Shown piece after piece: positions 18,268-25,452 of a stretch of DNA of 64,000 nt. The notes below the pieces were generated by a model. It ran no database searches. It saw only the letters and a list, made by a program, of their open reading frames with translations, and was not told the origin of the DNA. How positions within the stretch are numbered: the first letter of the stretch is position 1; each line of letters begins with the position of its first letter. Origin of the DNA: Pseudomonas sp. RSB 5.4 (GTDB taxonomy: Bacteria; Pseudomonadota; Gammaproteobacteria; Pseudomonadales; Pseudomonadaceae). Location: contig NZ_CP146986.1 in the NCBI RefSeq assembly GCF_037126175.1, positions 2,694,501 to 2,758,500 of the forward strand, read 5' to 3'. A program made the position numbers and the translations under genes.

Positions 18268-19224
18268 TCAGGTGTTGCGTCGGTCGATGAAACTCAACGT
18301 GCGATACAGCGCTTCGATCCGCGGCAATTCGAACCCCACGGCTTTGGCCGCAGCCAGTGGCCGGGCGTAAATCGCTTCCAGTTCCAGCGGCCGCTTGTGC
18401 AGCAAATCGTGGTACATGCTCGGCCAGTAGTCGGGCATTTTCTCGGTCATCATGAACAGGTACTCGGCATAACCGGGCGGCATGTCGTGACCACAGGCCT
18501 TGGCGCCCTGCACCACTTCGGCCATCAACGCCTGAATCAGCGCGCGACTGTCCGCGTCAGCCATCAGCGGCGTGGTGCCGGCACCTAGCAGCACCGAGAG
18601 ACCGTTATAGGGAATATTCCACACCAGTTTCTGCCAGCGTGCCTGTTGCAGATTGGGCATCGCCTGCGAATCGATACCGGCCGCGCGGAACAGACTGGCG
18701 CCCTCCTCGACCAGCGCCAGGCGCGCCGCGTCGCCTGCCGCCGGGCCACTGTGATAGCCGATGTTCACCGCCCCCAGCGCCTGATGGGTGATGTGCCCGG
18801 GACCTTCGCGATGCACGCAGATCAGACACAGGCCACCGAGCAGATGCAGGGAGTCGGGCAACAACTCGCGCAGGCTGTCTTCGACGTCCAGACCGTTTTG
18901 CAGCACCAGCACTTTCGCGCCGGGCCTGGCCGCGGCAATGATCGCCGGGGCCAGGCCGGTGCTGCTGGTGGTCTTGGCGCCGACCAGCAACCAGTCGCAG
19001 GCAGGCATGTCCTCGGCCTTGGCATAGGCTTGCACCGGGTTCAGCGTCAGCGTGCCATGCACGGCACTGTCCACCTGCAAACCACGTTCGGCCACTGCGG
19101 CGAATTCACTGCGCAGTAAAAAGTGTACATCGAAACCGGCCCGCGCCAGCATCAAACCGTAGAACCCGCCAATGGCACCGGTGCCGATAATCCCGATCAC
19201 CGGTTTGCTGTCTGCTCCCACCAT
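18268..19224 (-). CDS. 2-dehydropantoate 2-reductase (ketopantoate reductase) family protein
   Basis: The 318-residue protein has the NADPH-binding motif GIIGTGAIGGFYGLMLARAG at residues 10-29 and the C-terminal domain with the conserved Lys-Asn pair in WQKLVWNIPYNGLSVLLGAG. True PanE makes pantoate for coenzyme A; this paralogue is not next to pan genes, so the exact substrate is uncertain. Its ATG directly follows the stop of the thioredoxin-fold gene, so the two are translationally coupled. Confidence 0.82.
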   Translation of the reverse strand: MVGADSKPVIGIIGTGAIGGFYGLMLARAGFDVHFLLRSEFAAVAERGLQVDSAVHGTLTLNPVQAYAKAEDMPACDWLLVGAKTTSSTGLAPAIIAAARPGAKVLVLQNGLDVEDSLRELLPDSLHLLGGLCLICVHREGPGHITHQALGAVNIGYHSGPAAGDAARLALVEEGASLFRAAGIDSQAMPNLQQARWQKLVWNIPYNGLSVLLGAGTTPLMADADSRALIQALMAEVVQGAKACGHDMPPGYAEYLFMMTEKMPDYWPSMYHDLLHKRPLELEAIYARPLAAAKAVGFELPRIEALYRTLSFIDRRNT

Positions 19225-19611
19225 CTATGGCAACTCCTCTGCAATTCGACCCAGTGCCTGCGCCACTGCTGCGTTCAGCGCATCGGCGGTCAGGCGCGTG
19301 TGCAATGCCCCAAAGAACTCGCCGTCGCGCACTACAAACAGCGCCGGCAAATGAAAGACCTGATAGCGCTCCACCAACCCGCCGTTGTTGCCGGCATCGA
19401 TCCAGCACAGGCGATCAACCGCCAGCTCGAACCCCGGCAAAACCTCTCTGGCATAGCGGCAGCTGGAACAGCCGACACTGGTGAAAATCACCAGCGAAAC
19501 GCCGCTCATCGCCAGCAACCGCTGGTCGGCGTCGAAATCGGTCAGCTCGGATTCGACCACTATACTGGGGGAAACAATGTCAAATGGCCGACACAGGGAG
19601 TCTGTGCTCAT
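19225..19611 (-). CDS. Thioredoxin-fold protein with CSSC motif
   Basis: The 128-residue protein has a thioredoxin-like core: VSLVIFTSVGCSSCRYAREV with an active C-x-x-C, then YQVFHLPALFVVRDGEFFG with the cis-proline region. The CSSC pair is not that of standard TrxA (CGPC), so a specific redox partner or a disulfide-reductase role is likely. Its stop abuts the panE-like start. Its start ATG at 19611 overlaps the start ATG of the PilZ gene on the other strand through the palindrome CATG; a second ATG at 19623 is possible. Confidence 0.75.
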   Translation of the reverse strand: MSTDSLCRPFDIVSPSIVVESELTDFDADQRLLAMSGVSLVIFTSVGCSSCRYAREVLPGFELAVDRLCWIDAGNNGGLVERYQVFHLPALFVVRDGEFFGALHTRLTADALNAAVAQALGRIAEELP

Positions 19612-20053
19612 GGGACGTTTCATTCCTCATCCGGACGAAGTGCCGGTTGAATTAACCTTGCTCAAGCCCGAGTGTATTTCCAGGCAACAGCTGCACACTA
19701 TCAGCCTCGGCGGGATCGCTTGCAATTATCACCGCGCGTGGCGCCACGGCACGGCGCTGCAAGTGCGCATGCCGACACTCAATGCCGAGATCTGTTATCC
19801 GGGCTATGTCGCGTGGTGTTTGCGGCGCAAAAAGGGCTATCTGGTGGGGATCGCATTCACCGATGAGCAGACGCTGTTCAGTGCCCGGATGGGTGAACAG
19901 GTGTGCCAGATCGAGCGTTATTGCCGCATGAACGACGCCCATGACGACCTGCAGGATATCCAGGCGCTGGCCCTGCAATGGGTCGAACAACACGCCGACG
20001 AGTTCTCCCACGATAGCGTGCGCAAGGCTTTTGCCCAGCCAGTGCTGGATTAA
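19610..20053 (+). CDS. PilZ-domain-like protein
   Basis: The 147-residue protein begins MGRFIPHPDEVPVELTLL and has TISLGGIACNYHRAWRHGTAL, which resembles the second half of the PilZ c-di-GMP motif ((D/N)-x-(S/A)-x-x-G), but I see no clean R-x-x-x-R before it, so binding of c-di-GMP is doubtful. An earlier ATG at 19577 after GGGGGAAACA is an alternative start. A TATACT at 19561-19566 could be its -10. It is head-to-head with the thioredoxin-fold gene. Confidence 0.65.
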   Translation: MGRFIPHPDEVPVELTLLKPECISRQQLHTISLGGIACNYHRAWRHGTALQVRMPTLNAEICYPGYVAWCLRRKKGYLVGIAFTDEQTLFSARMGEQVCQIERYCRMNDAHDDLQDIQALALQWVEQHADEFSHDSVRKAFAQPVLD

Positions 20054-20182
20054 AGCGGCGCTTGCCCATTGTCGAGCCGCGTCTGACGCGCTAAGGTTCG
20101 GCTCCCCGACGCGCTTAAATCTGCTGTGCTCCGCCGCGCGGGGATCGCTGGCGGCCGGCACCCGTGACCTGACGAGTAAACG

Positions 20183-21259
20183 ATGGCTGATTTACCGATC
20201 AACGACCTAAACGTCGCCTCTAACGAGACCCTGATCACTCCCGATCAGCTCAAGCGTGATATCCCTCTGAGCGATGCTGCGCTGCGCACCGTCACCAAGG
20301 GCCGCGAAGTCATTCGCAACATTCTTGATGGCACCGACCACCGTCTGTTCGTAGTGATCGGCCCGTGCTCGATCCACGATATCAAGGCTGCCCACGAATA
20401 CGCCGATCGCCTCAAGGTGCTGGCGGAGGAAGTCTCCGACACCCTTTATCTGGTCATGCGCGTGTATTTCGAGAAGCCACGGACCACCGTCGGCTGGAAA
20501 GGCCTGATCAACGATCCGTACCTGGATGACTCGTTCAAGATTCAGGACGGCCTGCACATCGGTCGCCAGTTGCTGCTGGACCTGGCCGAGAAAGGCCTGC
20601 CGACCGCCACCGAAGCCCTCGACCCGATCTCCCCGCAGTACCTGCAGGACCTGATCAGCTGGTCGGCCATCGGCGCGCGTACCACCGAATCCCAGACCCA
20701 CCGTGAAATGGCTTCCGGCCTGTCTTCGGCTGTCGGCTTCAAGAACGGCACCGATGGCGGCCTGACCGTGGCGATCAACGCCCTGCAGTCGGTTTCCAGC
20801 CCGCACCGCTTCCTGGGGATCAACCAGGAAGGTGGCGTGTCGATCGTCACCACCAAGGGCAACGCCTACGGTCACGTGGTGCTGCGTGGCGGCAACGGCA
20901 AGCCGAACTACGACTCGGTCAGCGTCGCCCTGTGCGAGCAGGCGCTGAACAAGGCGAAGATCAAGCCGAACATCATGGTTGATTGCAGCCACGCCAACTC
21001 CAACAAGGACCCGGCCCTGCAACCGCTGGTGATGGAGAACGTCGCCAACCAGATCCTCGAAGGCAACCAGTCGATCATCGGCCTGATGGTCGAGAGTCAC
21101 CTGAACTGGGGCTGCCAGGCCATCCCGAAAGACCTCGCCGACCTGCAATACGGCGTGTCGATCACCGATGCCTGCATCGACTGGTCCGCCACCGAGAACA
21201 CCCTGCGCAGCATGCACGCCAAGCTCAAGGATGTTCTGCCGAAACGTCAGCGCAGCTGA
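20183..21259 (+). CDS. Class I 3-deoxy-7-phosphoheptulonate (DAHP) synthase
   Basis: The 358-residue protein is a class I AroF/AroG/AroH-type enzyme: FVVIGPCSIHDIKAAHEYAD, VMRVYFEKPRTTVGWKGLIN, IGARTTESQTHREMASGLSS, VGFKNGTDGG, and IMVDCSHANSNKDP. It has the usual N-terminal extension of about 35 residues that carries the feedback site in this class. It makes DAHP, the first shikimate intermediate, from PEP and erythrose 4-phosphate. Which aromatic amino acid inhibits it cannot be read here. A class II enzyme with the same role lies at 5642. A strong terminator follows. Confidence 0.95.
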   Translation: MADLPINDLNVASNETLITPDQLKRDIPLSDAALRTVTKGREVIRNILDGTDHRLFVVIGPCSIHDIKAAHEYADRLKVLAEEVSDTLYLVMRVYFEKPRTTVGWKGLINDPYLDDSFKIQDGLHIGRQLLLDLAEKGLPTATEALDPISPQYLQDLISWSAIGARTTESQTHREMASGLSSAVGFKNGTDGGLTVAINALQSVSSPHRFLGINQEGGVSIVTTKGNAYGHVVLRGGNGKPNYDSVSVALCEQALNKAKIKPNIMVDCSHANSNKDPALQPLVMENVANQILEGNQSIIGLMVESHLNWGCQAIPKDLADLQYGVSITDACIDWSATENTLRSMHAKLKDVLPKRQRS

Positions 21260-21282
21260 TCAGCGTTTCACAGGCATAAAAA

Positions 21283-21305
21283 AACGCCGGGCATTGCCCG
21301 GCGTT
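21283..21305. terminator. Bidirectional terminator between class I DAHP synthase and GNAT gene
   Basis: The stem AACGCCGGGC / GCCCGGCGTT has a short ATT loop, an A-tract on the left and T-tract on the right, serving both convergent genes. Confidence 0.92.
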
Positions 21306-21324
21306 TTTGTGTGTAGGGGGTTTG

Positions 21325-21606
21325 TCAGATTTTCGCGGCGCGCTTCTGGTGGCGCTCCATGTAACGCTCGACGTAGGAGCACGACGGGATCACCGTGTAG
21401 CCCATTTCTTCGGCGTACTGCAGCGCACTTTCAGTCAGCGCGGCGGCGATGCCTCGACCACGCAGGGCATTAGGCACGAAGGTGCGATAGATATCCAGGG
21501 TCTGTTTCCCCAGATCCATATAGGTCAGGTAGGCACGATGACCGTCCACATTGGTCTCGAACTGATGACCAGCCTGGTCATGGTGGATGGACAACGCCTC
21601 GCTCAT
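21325..21606 (-). CDS. Small GNAT-type N-acetyltransferase (YidJ/GCN5-like)
   Basis: The 93-residue protein is a minimal GNAT of the YjdJ type: AYLTYMDLGKQTLDIYRTFV, then the acetyl-CoA loop VPNALRGRGIAAAL (R-G-x-G-x-A) and VIPSCSYVERYMERH at the end. The last block with CSY is typical of this small group. Substrate unknown. GAGGAGTAGTG precedes the ATG at 21606; the longer open frame was rejected. Confidence 0.85.
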   Translation of the reverse strand: MSEALSIHHDQAGHQFETNVDGHRAYLTYMDLGKQTLDIYRTFVPNALRGRGIAAALTESALQYAEEMGYTVIPSCSYVERYMERHQKRAAKI

Positions 21607-22089
21607 CACTACTCCTCGCGGGTCTTGAATTCTGACCCCTACCTTACCGATGTTTTTCCGGCGAAGGAACATCTACGCCACCCCGTGCCTATGGACACCG
21701 AGAAAAACCACACCGATCTCGCGCAACCGAGCACGTGATAAATAGTAGGCACCATTGGCGAAAATGCTCAAGGTGCGCTCGTCATCATGCTCGTTGACCG
21801 GGTGACTCCGATGGACGCAGCGGCGGGCGCGGGGAAGATCTTCTCGAAGCGCTCGCCGGAACATTGCCGAATGTCGAGACTTAAGACGCAGTCTCTTCTT
21901 TAAAGTCACCTCAAGAGCGACAAAGATATGTGAGGCATCATGCAAAATCGGAACAAAAGTGTAGACGAATTCATCTAGGCAGACTTGGTGCAAGACCCGG
22001 AAACAGCATCGGGCCAAGGGAACTTTTTCTCATTAACACGCTCAAGCCGGGGCTTGCAGGTGGATATTTTTATACAGCCCAGTTAAAAG
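21607..22089. other. Unexplained intergenic stretch upstream of oprI
   Basis: No gene is recognised in about 480 bases between the GNAT gene and the oprI promoter. A 114-codon open frame on the minus strand (21673-22017) matches no family I know and has no good ribosome site. A small inverted repeat CAAGCC / GGCTTG lies at 22043-22056. The region could hold a small RNA, a decayed gene or an AT-rich upstream region of the very strong oprI promoter. Confidence 0.4.
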
Positions 22090-22118
22090 TTGCTCGAAAA
22101 AGAATCAGCGCCTACAAT
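22090..22118 (+). promoter_or_regulatory. oprI sigma-70 promoter
   Basis: A -35 TTGCTC (22090-22095) and a -10 TACAAT (22113-22118) are separated by exactly 17 bp. The start point would fall near 22125, leaving a leader of about 115 nt before the oprI ATG. The strength fits the very high expression of OprI, the main outer-membrane lipoprotein. Confidence 0.75.
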
Positions 22119-22239
22119 TTTTTTTGCTTCTTGCGTTAGGTCAGTTTACTTACTACAAGTAATGGGTAGTATGTACGCCGGCTATTTCCTCAATCGGAGG
22201 AGAAAGCCACTTAATTGAAAGTCCTTGAAGGGGAACACG

Positions 22240-22491
22240 ATGAACAACGTTCTGAAATTCTCTGCTCTGGCTCTGGCCGCAGTTCTGGCTACCGGTTGCA
22301 GCAGCGCATCGAAAGAAACCGAAGCACGTCTGACCGCTACTGAAGACGCAGCTGCTCGCTCCCAGGCTCGTGCAGACGAAGCTTACCGTAAAGCTGATGA
22401 AGCTCTGGCTGCTGCTCAAAAAGCACAACAGACTGCTGACGAAGCTAACGAGCGTGCTCTGCGCATGCTGGACAAAGCTAGCCGCAAGTAA
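22240..22491 (+). CDS. oprI: OprI, major outer-membrane (murein) lipoprotein
   Basis: The 83-residue precursor has a signal peptide ending in the lipobox LATGC (lipidated Cys20), and a mature 64-residue alpha-helical Lpp-like coiled coil with Ala-rich heptads ([19 protein letters not shown] and similar). The C-terminus is DKASRK: the terminal lysine is the residue linked to peptidoglycan in Lpp-like proteins. The ATG is preceded by GAAGGGGAACACG. The codon choice is uniform (GCT, GAA, CGT), as expected for a very highly expressed gene. Neighbour on the right is an L,D-transpeptidase. Confidence 0.97.
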   Translation: MNNVLKFSALALAAVLATGCSSASKETEARLTATEDAAARSQARADEAYRKADEALAAAQKAQQTADEANERALRMLDKASRK

Positions 22492-22512
22492 TAATCCCTC
22501 GGGATTGTTATC

Positions 22513-22543
22513 AAGCCGACCCATTTTTTGGGTCGGCTTTTTT
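22513..22543 (+). terminator. oprI terminator
   Basis: The stem AAGCCGACCC / GGGTCGGCTT encloses an ATTTTTT loop and is followed by a T-run. It lies 20 bp after the stop codon of oprI. Confidence 0.93.
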
Positions 22544-22570
22544 ATGACCGGTACTTTTGTCCGGGCAATA

Positions 22571-22602
22571 AAAAACCCGCCGACGCTTCACGCATCGGCG
22601 GG
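22571..22602 (-). terminator. Terminator of the L,D-transpeptidase gene
   Basis: The stem CCCGCCGA / TCGGCGGG is followed, on the minus strand, by TTTTTTATT. It serves the L,D-transpeptidase, which ends at 22615. Confidence 0.88.
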
Positions 22603-22614
22603 TCTGGATCGAAC

Positions 22615-23586
22615 TTACTGCTGCAGGTCGATCGGTGTGCTCGAAACCATCGGCGCTGCCGCACCCGGCGTACCGATTTCGGTAGGCAAGCCGTCTTCCG
22701 CCGCGACTACATCGCGCACCACATCCCAATTCACCCGCACGTTATTGGCAATATCCTCACGCTTGAGCATCGCATTGATGACTGCCGTGTGCTTGTCGAC
22801 CACCGACGGGTTGCCCTTGTCATCGATCGGCGTGTGCGCTTCCAGATACACCTTGCCGCCACTGCGACCGAACTTGTACGCGTCGTTGAGAATGCGCACC
22901 GAGGTACCGACCGGCACCATTGCAGCCATTTCCAGCACGTTGTTGTTGAACATGCGGAAGCAACCATGGCTGGTGCGCATGCCGATACCGAACTTCTTGT
23001 TCGAACCGTGGATCAGGTAACCCGGCGTGCCGAGACTGAACTTGAACGGACCCAGCGGGTTGTCAGGACCGGCCGGCACTACGTTCGGCAGCGGATCACC
23101 ATCTGCAGCGTGCTCGGCCTTGATCGACGCCGGAGGCGTCCAGGTCGGGTTCGGTGTCTTCGCGGTGATGGTGGTATGCGCGATCGGCGACCCCCAACCT
23201 TCACGCCCGATCCCCAGCGGAAAGGTGTACACCACGTTCCGGCCTTTCGGGTAGTAGTAGAGGCGGTACTCGGCGAGGTTGATCACGATGCCTTCACGCG
23301 GACCCGGCGGCAGAATGAAGCGGGTCGGCAGGACGATTTCGGTGCCGGCGCCCGGCAGCCAGGCATCAACGCCCGGGTTGGCCGCGACCATTTCCGAATA
23401 ACCCAGATCGTAGGTGGTGCCCAGGTCAGCGAAGGTATCTTCGTACTTGGCCTTGATCACCTGCACCTGGCCGATGATGTCCTCACCGGGTGGTGGCAGG
23501 GGAAACTCCAATGCAGCAACGGGACCGGCCACACACAGGGCGGCAAGTGACAGGCAGCGGGTGACGGCAGGAAAGCGCGGCAACAT
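22615..23586 (-). CDS. Secreted L,D-transpeptidase with LysM-like N-terminus (YkuD fold)
   Basis: The 323-residue precursor begins with a signal peptide (RCLSLAALCVAGPVAALEFP). A LysM-like segment follows: YEDTFADLGTTYDLGYSEM ... NPGVDAWLPGAGTEIVLP. The YkuD domain carries the catalytic motif H-x(15)-S-H-G-C, here GYLIHGSNKKFGIGMRTSHG followed by CFRM, with the conserved Cys, His and Arg. Such enzymes attach Lpp-type lipoproteins to peptidoglycan or form 3-3 crosslinks. The ATG at 23586 has AAGGA 8 bases upstream; the longer open frame begins in a REPIN and is not real. It converges on oprI, a probable substrate. Confidence 0.9.
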   Translation of the reverse strand: MLPRFPAVTRCLSLAALCVAGPVAALEFPLPPPGEDIIGQVQVIKAKYEDTFADLGTTYDLGYSEMVAANPGVDAWLPGAGTEIVLPTRFILPPGPREGIVINLAEYRLYYYPKGRNVVYTFPLGIGREGWGSPIAHTTITAKTPNPTWTPPASIKAEHAADGDPLPNVVPAGPDNPLGPFKFSLGTPGYLIHGSNKKFGIGMRTSHGCFRMFNNNVLEMAAMVPVGTSVRILNDAYKFGRSGGKVYLEAHTPIDDKGNPSVVDKHTAVINAMLKREDIANNVRVNWDVVRDVVAAEDGLPTEIGTPGAAAPMVSSTPIDLQQ

Positions 23587-23689
23587 CCGGAAAATCCTTC
23601 GCATGATCAACAAGGGTATAAGAGCGCGATTGTACACCGCGCCCAAGGCATTCGGGGAGACCACCCTGCTGCAGGCGACAAGGTGCTTT

Positions 23690-23782
23690 GGGTGAGAGCG
23701 GGCTTGCTCGCGAATGCGGCGTGTCAGGCAAGGCATTCGTTGAATGAGACACCGCATTCGCGAGCAAGCCCGCTCCCACAAG
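23690..23782. repeat. REPIN (TGAATGA(C/G)ACACCGCATTC subgroup)
   Basis: Facing REP copies flank a core with TGAATGAGACACCGCATTC. It is nearly the same as those at 12680 and 32076. It lies between the L,D-transpeptidase and the small gene at 23802. Confidence 0.9.
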
Positions 23783-23801
23783 GGATTTCTGACCGGGCAG
23801 A

Positions 23802-24095
23802 TCAGAGCTCGAAACGCAACTCAGGCCAGATCGGCGAGGTGCCGCGTTTCTGCGACTCAAGAATCGCCCGGCACAACGAACACAGGCGCTGATCCTGGAA
23901 CACTCGGCGATCCACACTCGACCAGCGCGGTTGTGCCGGCAGCAGACTGCCACACAACGTGCGGTCTGCCGAGCCACCGAGTTCCAGTTGACGGGTCACC
24001 AGATGCACCCGCACTTCCTGGCAGGCGAACAGATCCAGCTGTTCGTCAGGCTCGATCAGTTGGTAGGCAAACAGGGACCAGGCAGGACGCGGCAT
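23802..24095 (-). CDS. Conserved small protein with a CxxC pair, unknown function
   Basis: I do not recognise a named family. The 97-residue protein begins MPRPAWSLFAYQLIEPDEQ and has a cysteine-rich end, RLCSLCRAILESQKRG, with a C-x-x-C pair that could bind zinc or form a disulfide. No signal peptide or membrane helix is visible. GGAG lies six bases before the ATG at 24095. It is probably co-transcribed with tesA, which ends 57 bp to its right. Confidence 0.65.
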   Translation of the reverse strand: MPRPAWSLFAYQLIEPDEQLDLFACQEVRVHLVTRQLELGGSADRTLCGSLLPAQPRWSSVDRRVFQDQRLCSLCRAILESQKRGTSPIWPELRFEL

Positions 24096-24152
24096 CGGGG
24101 GCTCCAAATAAGGGGGCGCCACATTAGCCGAAAGCCTGCCACTAGAAAAGCC

Positions 24153-24758
24153 TCATAACAGCGGTTTTAGCGTCGGCCAGACATTTTCCAGCAACTTGCC
24201 CTGAGCCCCGGCTGCCGGGTGCAGACCATCGGCCTGCATCAGATCGGGATGCCCGCCCACGCCGTCGAGGAAAAACGGCACCAGCGGGATCTTTTTCTCG
24301 TCCGCAACGTTGCCATAGACCTCGGCGAAGGCATCGGTGTAACGCTTGCCGTAGTTGGGCGGTAATTGCATGCCCAGCAGCAGCACCTTGGCGCCGCTCT
24401 GACGCGAGCTGTCGATCATCGCCGCAAGGTTTTGTTGCAATTGCGTTGGCGGCATTCCGCGCAGGCCATCATTGCCCCCAAGCTCGAGGATCACCAGTGC
24501 CGGCTTGTGCTCTGCAAGCAGCGCCGGCAGGCGTGCCTGGCCTCCGGCACTGGTGTCGCCACTGATGGAGGCATTGACCACTTTGTCGTCAAAACCCTCC
24601 TGTTTGAGCCGTTGCTCGAGCAGCGATACCCACCCCAGGCGGGTATCCAGTCCGAAACCGGCGCTGATACTATCGCCAACGATCAGGACAGTACCCGCCG
24701 CTGCGTTCTGGGCCATGCACATCAAGGCCAGGCCAGCACTCAAAAACCAAACACGCAT
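24153..24758 (-). CDS. tesA: TesA, periplasmic SGNH lipase/thioesterase I
   Basis: The 201-residue precursor has a signal peptide (MRVWFLSAGLALMCMAQNAA) and the four SGNH blocks: VGDSISAGFGL (nucleophile Ser30), DTSAGGQARLP (Gly), ELGGNDGLRG (Asn), and DGLHPAAGAQ with the Asp-x-x-His pair. TesA is a broad lysophospholipase, esterase and thioesterase in the periplasm. It is divergent from the ABC genes; the two start codons (24758, 24769) are only 10 bp apart. A GGAG precedes its ATG. Confidence 0.92.
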   Translation of the reverse strand: MRVWFLSAGLALMCMAQNAAAGTVLIVGDSISAGFGLDTRLGWVSLLEQRLKQEGFDDKVVNASISGDTSAGGQARLPALLAEHKPALVILELGGNDGLRGMPPTQLQQNLAAMIDSSRQSGAKVLLLGMQLPPNYGKRYTDAFAEVYGNVADEKKIPLVPFFLDGVGGHPDLMQADGLHPAAGAQGKLLENVWPTLKPLL

Positions 24759-24768
24759 CGGATTCTCC

Positions 24769-25452
24769 ATGGGCGCAAGCATTCTCACCGCGAAGAACCT
24801 CAGCAAAGTGGTTCCCAGCGCGGAAGGTGAACTGACTATCCTGCACGAACTCAGCCTGGAACTGAACAAGGGCGACAGCCTGGCCATCGTCGGCGCGTCC
24901 GGTTCCGGCAAATCCACCCTGCTCGGCCTGCTCGCCGGCCTCGACCTGCCAAGCAGCGGCGAAGTCATCCTCGCCGGGCAATCCCTGGGCAACCTCGACG
25001 AAGACCAACGCGCGCGCATCCGTGCCGAACACGTGGGGTTCGTCTTTCAGTCATTCCAGTTGCTCGACAGTCTCAACGCGCTGGAAAACGTCATGCTGCC
25101 GCTGGAACTCGATGGCCGCAAAGACGCCCGTGAGCGCGCTACTGAGCTGCTGCAACGGGTCGGCCTCGGCCAGCGCCTGGCGCACTCGCCGCGCCAGCTC
25201 TCCGGTGGCGAACAACAGCGCGTGGCGATTGCCCGGGCCTTCGCTGCCGAGCCGGACGTGCTGTTCGCCGACGAACCCACCGGCAACCTCGACAGCCACA
25301 CCGGCGAGCGCATCAGCGATTTGCTCTTTGAATTGAACAAGGAGCGCGGCACCACCCTGGTGCTGGTGACCCACGACGAACGCCTGGCCCATCGCTGCCG
25401 GCGCCTGATCCGACTTGAAGCCGGGCTGCTGGTCGCCCCTCTGGAGCCTTGA
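24769..25452 (+). CDS. ABC transporter ATP-binding protein, LolD/MacB type (YbbA)
   Basis: The 227-residue protein has all ABC motifs: GASGSGKSTLLGLL (Walker A), VFQSFQLLDSLNALENVMLP (Q-loop), LSGGEQQRVAIARAF (signature), VLFADEPTGNLDS (Walker B) and THD (H-loop). It matches YbbA, the ATPase of an FtsX-type export system next to tesA in many proteobacteria. The start at MGASILTAKNL overlaps the tesA upstream site. Its TGA overlaps the ATG of the permease by one base, so the two are coupled. Confidence 0.92.
   Translation: MGASILTAKNLSKVVPSAEGELTILHELSLELNKGDSLAIVGASGSGKSTLLGLLAGLDLPSSGEVILAGQSLGNLDEDQRARIRAEHVGFVFQSFQLLDSLNALENVMLPLELDGRKDARERATELLQRVGLGQRLAHSPRQLSGGEQQRVAIARAFAAEPDVLFADEPTGNLDSHTGERISDLLFELNKERGTTLVLVTHDERLAHRCRRLIRLEAGLLVAPLEP

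Noticed and set aside
21673..22017. 114-codon minus-strand frame upstream of oprI
   Set aside because: No family resemblance, no Shine-Dalgarno, atypical composition; kept only as a region to check.
23587..23781. N-terminal extension of the L,D-transpeptidase (65 residues)
   Set aside because: The extension is translated REPIN sequence; the true start has AAGGA at eight bases and is followed by a signal peptide.
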